IMG/VR virus record: IMGVR_UViG_3300031886_000015 | Coordinates: 1-37,786 of that record | Strand: one strand, 5' to 3' | DNA from: a virus | DNA: 37,786 nt | Shown here: piece by piece, positions 34,072-37,786 of the stretch | Numbering within the stretch: the stretch's first letter is position 1 | Layout of the letters: every line of letters starts with the position of its first letter | Made by a program: the position numbers and the translations under genes | Notes under the pieces: generated by a model | What the model saw: the letters and a program-made list of their open reading frames with translations, nothing else | Databases searched by the model: none | What the model was told of the DNA's origin: nothing

Positions 34072-34638
34072 ATGGCAAGTAATATCGACAATACCAGCAT
34101 TGATGCTACATATCCAATAGCAGGACAGGATAATGATAGCCAAGGCTTTCGTAACAATTTTAGCACTATAAAGAATAACTTTACTGCGGCTAAAAGTGAG
34201 ATCGAAGACTTACAGACAAATACAGCCAAATTAAATGCTACCAATGACTTTTTAGGTAATGACATTACTGGCGGAAATCTTGTCAGTAACACAGAAAAAC
34301 TATATGCTGGTGGAACAATAGTTGCTCCTCAAAATGTTAGTTTTGCAAATGGTAATTTTCAAACATTTACTATAGGGGGCAATATAACACTAACTTTTAC
34401 AGATTGGCCTGTTACTAATAAAGTTGCTAAGATTCGTGTAATGATATTAAACACACTTGGTGACAGTACTGCTAGAACACTTACTTGGGCAACAGAAGGT
34501 GGTGGAACAATTAAATATTCCTCAGGATTTCCAAGTCCATTTACTGTAGCAGATGATGTAAATCCAGAAGTGATTGACGTTTGGAGCTCAGATCAAGGTA
34601 CTACAGTATTTGCTCATTACGTCGGTACATTTACTTAA
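34072..34638 (+). CDS. Small virion structural protein, weak gp10-N similarity
   Basis: A 188-aa protein starting MASNIDNTSIDATYPIAGQD. Residues 25-45 (GFRNNFSTIKNNFTAAKSEI) recall the helix of the gp10-like N-terminal module (REAFxKxNxNFxEL), and this is followed by a short coiled coil. The C-terminal 100 residues are beta-rich (FQTFTIGGNITLTFTDWP, RTLTWATEGGGTIKYSSG) and look like a fibre tip. Late promoter and good ribosome-binding site. Last gene of the fibre block. Probable fibre or baseplate accessory protein. Confidence 0.65.
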   Translation: MASNIDNTSIDATYPIAGQDNDSQGFRNNFSTIKNNFTAAKSEIEDLQTNTAKLNATNDFLGNDITGGNLVSNTEKLYAGGTIVAPQNVSFANGNFQTFTIGGNITLTFTDWPVTNKVAKIRVMILNTLGDSTARTLTWATEGGGTIKYSSGFPSPFTVADDVNPEVIDVWSSDQGTTVFAHYVGTFT

Positions 34639-34648
34639 TAGGTAGGGT

Positions 34649-34873
34649 ATGCTACACCCATTTACTCAAAACGTTTCAGAACTCACTTTAAAAGAAATAG
34701 ACGCTAAAATTTCAGATTTAACTAAAAAATTTTTCCAAACCCGAAACCCCGACGCAAAAAGCCAAATCCAATTACTGCTCAACAGCTATAAATTGGAAGT
34801 CAGCGAACGCCAAATTAAAGCAAGACTGAATAATGACAATAAAGGTCTTGACAAACTGATTGATATCAGTTAA
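34649..34873 (+). CDS. Small helical protein, conserved in T4-like marine phages
   Basis: A 74-aa, highly charged, probably all-helical protein beginning MLHPFTQNVSELTLKEIDAK, with heptad-like LxxKIxxLxKKF and QLLLNSYKLEVSERQIKAR segments. It starts 11 bases after the previous stop behind GGTAGGG. Its last codons carry the -35 box and spacer palindrome of the promoter for the next gene. No function known to me; a conserved hypothetical. Confidence 0.55.
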   Translation: MLHPFTQNVSELTLKEIDAKISDLTKKFFQTRNPDAKSQIQLLLNSYKLEVSERQIKARLNNDNKGLDKLIDIS

Positions 34874-34876
34874 AAT
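34848..34876 (+). promoter_or_regulatory. Sigma70 promoter TTGACA-N17-TAAAAT with internal palindrome
   Basis: TTGACA at 34848-34853, a 17-base spacer and TAAAAT at 34871-34876. The spacer holds a perfect 6-bp inverted repeat ACTGAT-TGAT-ATCAGT (34855-34870), a possible operator. The ATG at 34886 lies nine bases after the -10 box. Confidence 0.7.
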
Positions 34877-34885
34877 ACTTTATAA

Positions 34886-35443
34886 ATGAGAAACATGAAA
34901 GTAGACGATCTCGGTGTACCACGATTCACCAATCAAGATATTGTAAATTTAATTTACGAAGGAAATAGTGATAAGCTCTCTAAGATATTAGTAGAGCCTA
35001 ATCGTGACGCCAATCTATACAATAAATCTATTAAAGAACTTGGTTTTAACTTTTTACCATTAAAAGAATACCAACCACTCTCGTACGATAAGAAACAATT
35101 TGATGACGCTTTACAGTCACAATGGTTTATGCCGGACAAGTATAAAGATTTAGATATACATAAATGGATGTATGCTCAACTGCAAGACGAACTTGACAAA
35201 GAACAAATTGGTGATACAGAAGAATGGATGCGAACTGAAGCAGAATATATTGAGTACGAAAAACGTGGACTACTTAACTTACTAAGATTTCTTATATATT
35301 TGGTAGACATAATGAGAGAAAATAACATAGTATGGGGTGTAGGACGAGGATCTAGTGTAGCAAGTTATATCCTATACTTAATTGGTATTCATAAAATTAA
35401 CTCAATCCAGTATGAGCTAGACTGGCATGAGTTCATGAGATAA
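34886..35443 (+). CDS. DnaE-palm-fragment protein (Pol III alpha-like)
   Basis: A 185-aa protein. The C-terminal part reads VWGVGRGSSVASYILYL, then GIHKINSIQYELDWHEFMR and stop. It matches the GRGSxxGSxxxYxLxITxxDPLxYxLxFERF segment of bacterial DNA polymerase III alpha (DnaE). In DnaE the catalytic aspartates (PDFDID) follow immediately; here the protein ends just before them. The first 145 residues (EPNRDANLYNKSIKEL, KKQFDDALQSQWFMP) are not DnaE-like that I can see. It is not a random pseudogene: the frame is clean and has its own promoter. Possibly a clamp or template-binding accessory, or a regulator mimicking DnaE. A second ATG at 34895 is an equally likely start. Confidence 0.7.
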   Translation: MRNMKVDDLGVPRFTNQDIVNLIYEGNSDKLSKILVEPNRDANLYNKSIKELGFNFLPLKEYQPLSYDKKQFDDALQSQWFMPDKYKDLDIHKWMYAQLQDELDKEQIGDTEEWMRTEAEYIEYEKRGLLNLLRFLIYLVDIMRENNIVWGVGRGSSVASYILYLIGIHKINSIQYELDWHEFMR

Positions 35444-35446
35444 ATA
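35439..35446 (+). promoter_or_regulatory. Late promoter GATAAATA
   Basis: Overlaps the stop of the DnaE-fragment gene. The predicted leader is 16 bases with TAGGAGA before the ATG at 35468. Confidence 0.65.
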
Positions 35447-35467
35447 CGTACATAATAGGAGATCATA

Positions 35468-35899
35468 ATGGCAGTTAAACAAACCGGTCGTAAACAACAC
35501 GTATCAATGCAAGGTAAAAGAATTGATATGGACTTGTTACGCCAAAAAAATGAATTGACACCAGCAGTAGGTAACGTTCGTGTTAATGCTCGCGGTGACG
35601 AATTAGGCCCTGGCGGCAAAATTGTTCGTAAGCGTGAAGAAGTCATGGCCGACTATTACAGAGACCATCCACAAGCAGTTCCAGATGAAATTCCTGGTCG
35701 TGGAGTTAACGTTGTTGAAAAAGAAGCAACAGTAGTACCTAAAAAAGCAACTACTAAAGCTAAAGCTAAAGTTTCTAAAACAACAAAAGTTAAAGAAGCA
35801 GAAGCAGTTGAAGTTAAAACTGAAGAGCAACCCTACGATCGAGGCGGTCAAGACTGGGTTGAAGATGCTGATGGCAACTTTGTAAATAAAGGTGACTAA
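35468..35899 (+). CDS. Conserved T4-like phage protein, Lys/Ala-rich tail
   Basis: A 143-aa protein beginning MAVKQTGRKQHVSMQGK, with IDMDLLRQKNELTPAVGN and VNARGDELGPGGKIVRKRE, a pattern I recall from conserved proteins of marine T4-like phages. A low-complexity stretch rich in Lys, Ala, Thr and Glu (about 77-118) links to a C-terminal YDRGGQDWVEDADGNF. Strong ribosome-binding site and late promoter suggest a virion or assembly protein. No proven function. Followed 2 bases later by the GroES-like gene. Confidence 0.6.
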   Translation: MAVKQTGRKQHVSMQGKRIDMDLLRQKNELTPAVGNVRVNARGDELGPGGKIVRKREEVMADYYRDHPQAVPDEIPGRGVNVVEKEATVVPKKATTKAKAKVSKTTKVKEAEAVEVKTEEQPYDRGGQDWVEDADGNFVNKGD

Positions 35900-35901
35900 C
35901 A

Positions 35902-36303
35902 ATGGATTTAGGACTGATGGGTGGGCCCCCAAGGGCTATCACAGTTTACAAAGGTCACGTTAGACCAATACATGACCGAGTAATTGTTCGTCAAATGAAC
36001 TTTGACGAAATGGTAACTAAAGGTGGAATTATACTTCCTTCCGACGACGGTAAGTCACACGGTGTTAAACCACGTTGGGGTAAAGTGTATGCTAAAGGCC
36101 ACGAGAATAAAGATGAATTTGAAGTAGGTGACTGGGTACTTGTAGAACATGGACGTTGGACAAGAGGATTTAATATGGAACTTCCAGATGAAGAAGAAGT
36201 TGCTGTTCTGCGTACAATAGAAGCTGAAGGTATTTTAGCCTGGCAAAAAGAAGACCCAGATAATGCTTATCTAGGCGATATGGACCAAGAGAGTATTATT
36301 TAA
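35902..36303 (+). CDS. groES-like: GroES-like co-chaperonin (gp31 role)
   Basis: A 133-aa protein whose residues 18-105 align with GroES/Cpn10: VRPIHDRVIVRQMNFDE, then TKGGIILPSDDGKSHGVKPR (mobile-loop region, about 39-58), WGKVYAKGHEN, FEVGDWVLVEHGRWTRGF. Longer than host GroES (about 97 residues) and T4 gp31 (111). The extra length is in an N-terminal arm and an acidic C-terminal tail. It would cap the host GroEL chamber so that phage capsid protein can fold. It follows a late-promoter gene at 2-base spacing. Confidence 0.85.
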   Translation: MDLGLMGGPPRAITVYKGHVRPIHDRVIVRQMNFDEMVTKGGIILPSDDGKSHGVKPRWGKVYAKGHENKDEFEVGDWVLVEHGRWTRGFNMELPDEEEVAVLRTIEAEGILAWQKEDPDNAYLGDMDQESII

Positions 36304-36334
36304 AATGGGTGGGTACGATCTCCCAAAGGTGCTT

Positions 36335-36739
36335 ATGTTGGATTTAAAACGATATGAAGAATTCGTTGAAAAAGTTACATCAGTAGAAAGTAACAAGTCT
36401 GGTGCATTTTTTGGACGAGTACAAGAATTAGAAAATGCAACAGGTGTTAACATTCCATTGTTATTAACTGCATCTATTGGATTGTCAAGTGAAGGAGGAG
36501 AATTTAGTGAAATTGTTAAAAAATGCTTGTTCCAAGGTAAACCACTTAACGATGAAACTGTATTTCATCTCAAGCGAGAACTTGGTGATATTATGTGGTA
36601 TTGGTCTAGTGCTTGTCGCTCTCTTGGGCTTGATCCTAATGAGGTAATTGAAGAAAATGTCAAAAAACTCGAATCAAGATATCCAGGAGGAAAGTTTAAC
36701 ATCAACGACTCCGAAAACAGACAAGACGGCGACCTTTGA
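36335..36739 (+). CDS. mazG: MazG-type nucleotide pyrophosphohydrolase
   Basis: An all-alpha NTP pyrophosphohydrolase. The metal-binding motif is ExxE (GLSSEGGEFSEI) followed about 25 residues later by ExxD (KRELGDIMWYW): E53, E56, E82, D85 when counted from the ATG at 36335. The C-terminal VKKLESRYPGGKF and SENRQDGDL are typical of marine phage MazG. Start: the frame opens at an ATG at 36305, one base after the GroES-like stop and without a ribosome-binding site. The ATG at 36335 has AAAGG five bases upstream and gives the family-like beginning MLDLKRYEEFVE. Hydrolyses (d)NTPs or related nucleotides; in phage proposed to alter host alarmone or dNTP pools. Confidence 0.85.
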   Translation: MLDLKRYEEFVEKVTSVESNKSGAFFGRVQELENATGVNIPLLLTASIGLSSEGGEFSEIVKKCLFQGKPLNDETVFHLKRELGDIMWYWSSACRSLGLDPNEVIEENVKKLESRYPGGKFNINDSENRQDGDL

Positions 36740-37541
36740 ATCAAAAAATGTTTATGTTATAGACGACATTGTTCCGGACTGGCTCCACAAACAAGCTAAA
36801 GAAACAATATTAAACTTTCCATTAAGATTCGGTCATAGAGGACTAGGTCCTTATCAAGGTTATCAATTCTGGAGTGAACAATGGGGTGACTCAGTTGGTA
36901 CTGATCCGCAAGAGGCTCCTTGGGAATTATGGGCTATATGGTTAGTATTAAATGAAAATAGAAAACTTATTGCTCCTAATGTATGCAATCTTCAATGCAA
37001 TCAAATACAAGTAAATTTAACAACTAAAAAACACGCTGGCGGACTACACGTCGATGTTACGACCAATGCACCTGCATATACTATGGTTTATCTTTTACAT
37101 GGTGATACTGGAATGGAATTTTGGTCTAACAATCCTGAACATTTAAATCCTAAATTAGCAGAACTATCTCATGGTGTAACTAAAGGAAGAGTTACAGAAG
37201 CAGAAGTAGATGCTGAATTACAACGAACAAAAGACATGGCTCGGAAAAGTGGGGGCTTCAGATCAAAAGATGCTACATGGTATGACGATGATTATGCAAA
37301 TCATCAAGGCGATCTAGATTCATATAAATTTCATTCTGTTCCTTTTAAAGAAAATAGAATGGTTATATTTCCTAGCAAATATATACATCAAGGATTACCT
37401 CCAAAAGAAATAAGCCCACGTGTTACTATAGGTTATATTTTTAGTGGAGAAGCTACACCGTTTATGAAAGAACGTAAAGTACTTCACCCAATCTTTGAAG
37501 ATGCTTGGGACTCAAATTGGAACAATAATGAACAAAAATAA
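36657..37541 (+). CDS. 2OG-Fe(II) oxygenase-like protein, third copy type
   Basis: A protein of 294 residues from the ATG at 36657. Core features are PLRFGHRGLGPYQGYQ (about 54-69), the metal motif HAGGLHVDVTTN (H131, D133), then FPSKYIHQGLPPKE (H244) and PRVTIGYIF (R255), giving the H-x-D...H...R set of prolyl-4-hydroxylase-like 2OG oxygenases. The start is uncertain. The 83 bases shared with mazG encode an unconserved-looking leader (SKNSNQDIQEESLTS), while the paralogue downstream starts directly at its FDDLFPDF equivalent of IDDIVPDW. GAGG at 36641-36644 is a poor ribosome-binding site for 36657. Different subfamily from the pair at 7365 and 7996. Confidence 0.7.
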   Translation: MSKNSNQDIQEESLTSTTPKTDKTATFESKNVYVIDDIVPDWLHKQAKETILNFPLRFGHRGLGPYQGYQFWSEQWGDSVGTDPQEAPWELWAIWLVLNENRKLIAPNVCNLQCNQIQVNLTTKKHAGGLHVDVTTNAPAYTMVYLLHGDTGMEFWSNNPEHLNPKLAELSHGVTKGRVTEAEVDAELQRTKDMARKSGGFRSKDATWYDDDYANHQGDLDSYKFHSVPFKENRMVIFPSKYIHQGLPPKEISPRVTIGYIFSGEATPFMKERKVLHPIFEDAWDSNWNNNEQK

Positions 37542-37786
37542 TATTTTAATTTTTGACGATTTATTTCCTGACTTCTTACAAGCACAAGTTGAAGCAGTCA
37601 TTCCGCATTTACCATTACGATTTGGACATAGAGGATTAGGATACGATCAAGGATATCGAACATTTAGTGAACAATGGACACGAGAAGTTCAACACGGAAT
37701 TGAAGTTAGTCATACTAATTTTCTAGCTGATATGCCTTGGGAACTTAAATCAATGTGGACTGTAGTACATCATGCTAAAACAAAAC
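37528..37786 (+). CDS. Second oxygenase paralogue, truncated by window end
   Basis: A frame opening at the ATG at 37528, overlapping the previous gene by 14 bases and running off the right edge (86 codons visible). It begins MNKNNILIFDDLFPDF and continues LPLRFGHRGLGYDQGYRTFS and PWELKSMW, each matching the preceding gene (PLRFGHRGLGPYQGYQFWS, PWELWAIW). It is therefore a tandem duplicate of the oxygenase-like gene. The metal-binding half lies beyond the window, so activity cannot be judged. Confidence 0.7.
   Translation, partial: MNKNNILIFDDLFPDFLQAQVEAVIPHLPLRFGHRGLGYDQGYRTFSEQWTREVQHGIEVSHTNFLADMPWELKSMWTVVHHAKTK

Noticed and set aside
34886-35443. DnaE fragment as a decayed pseudogene
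   Set aside because: Frame is intact and tightly packed with its own promoter, and I recall similar short proteins in other marine T4-like phages.
1-37786. tRNA genes, integrase, attachment sites, insertion sequences
   Set aside because: No gap exceeds about 90 bases once the small genes are counted, no tRNA cloverleaf or transposase motif was seen, and nothing suggests a temperate lifestyle.

Overview
The window is an AT-rich, almost gap-free segment of a marine T4-like myovirus genome. The basis for this is: T4-type late promoter motifs ((T/G/A)ATAAATA) before many genes; a run of very large tail-fibre and structural proteins, several starting with a domain like the N-terminus of T4 gp10; a GroES-like co-chaperonin (gp31 role); a phage MazG; a DnaE-palm fragment of the kind carried by marine T4-like phages; and many 2-oxoglutarate/Fe(II) oxygenases. 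No photosynthesis gene is present. The host cannot be fixed from this segment; a cyanobacterial or SAR11-type (alphaproteobacterial) host are both possible, and base composition fits the pelagiphage-like end.

Layout. 1-2490 (+): end of an unknown gene, a fibre-like structural protein, a two-TM membrane protein (holin candidate) and a secreted small protein. 2487-6750 (-): a 1338-aa fibre with YadA-like repeats and a propeller-like domain, plus a small fibre-associated protein. 6794-10413 (+): an accessory block with a DUF115-like transferase, two tandem 2OG-Fe(II) oxygenases, a QueD-family pterin enzyme, a cupin oxygenase and a GT8-like glycosyltransferase. 10457-12013 (+): a membrane-anchored glucosaminidase (endolysin candidate) and four small proteins. 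12042-12329 (-): a zinc-ribbon protein. 12397-34638 (+): one long late block with an IscA-type Fe-S carrier, a 2701-aa giant structural protein, several fibres (one ending in a cupredoxin-like domain with a complete copper ligand set), two tandem subtilisin-like proteases, a YHYH protein, an SbmA/BacA-like membrane transporter and a fibre carrying an alpha/beta-hydrolase domain with Asp in place of the nucleophile Ser. 34649-37786 (+): small conserved phage genes, DnaE-palm fragment, GroES-like protein, MazG and a second tandem pair of oxygenases (the last cut by the window end).

How it fits together. Most of the window makes the adsorption apparatus and the accessory enzymes expressed with it. 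The late block joins fibres with enzymes (proteases, hydrolase) and with metal-handling proteins (IscA, cupredoxin, YHYH), which suggests virions carrying enzymatic or metallated fibres. Promoter geometry is the most unexpected DNA-level feature. Three late motifs lie exactly five bases before an ATG that has no ribosome-binding site, so the predicted first transcribed base is the A of the start codon. Three near-perfect sigma70 promoters (TTGACA-N17-TAtAaT) end eight or nine bases before an ATG. Together they predict leaderless transcripts of both early and late type, while other late promoters give 11-29-base leaders, nearly all with a Shine-Dalgarno.
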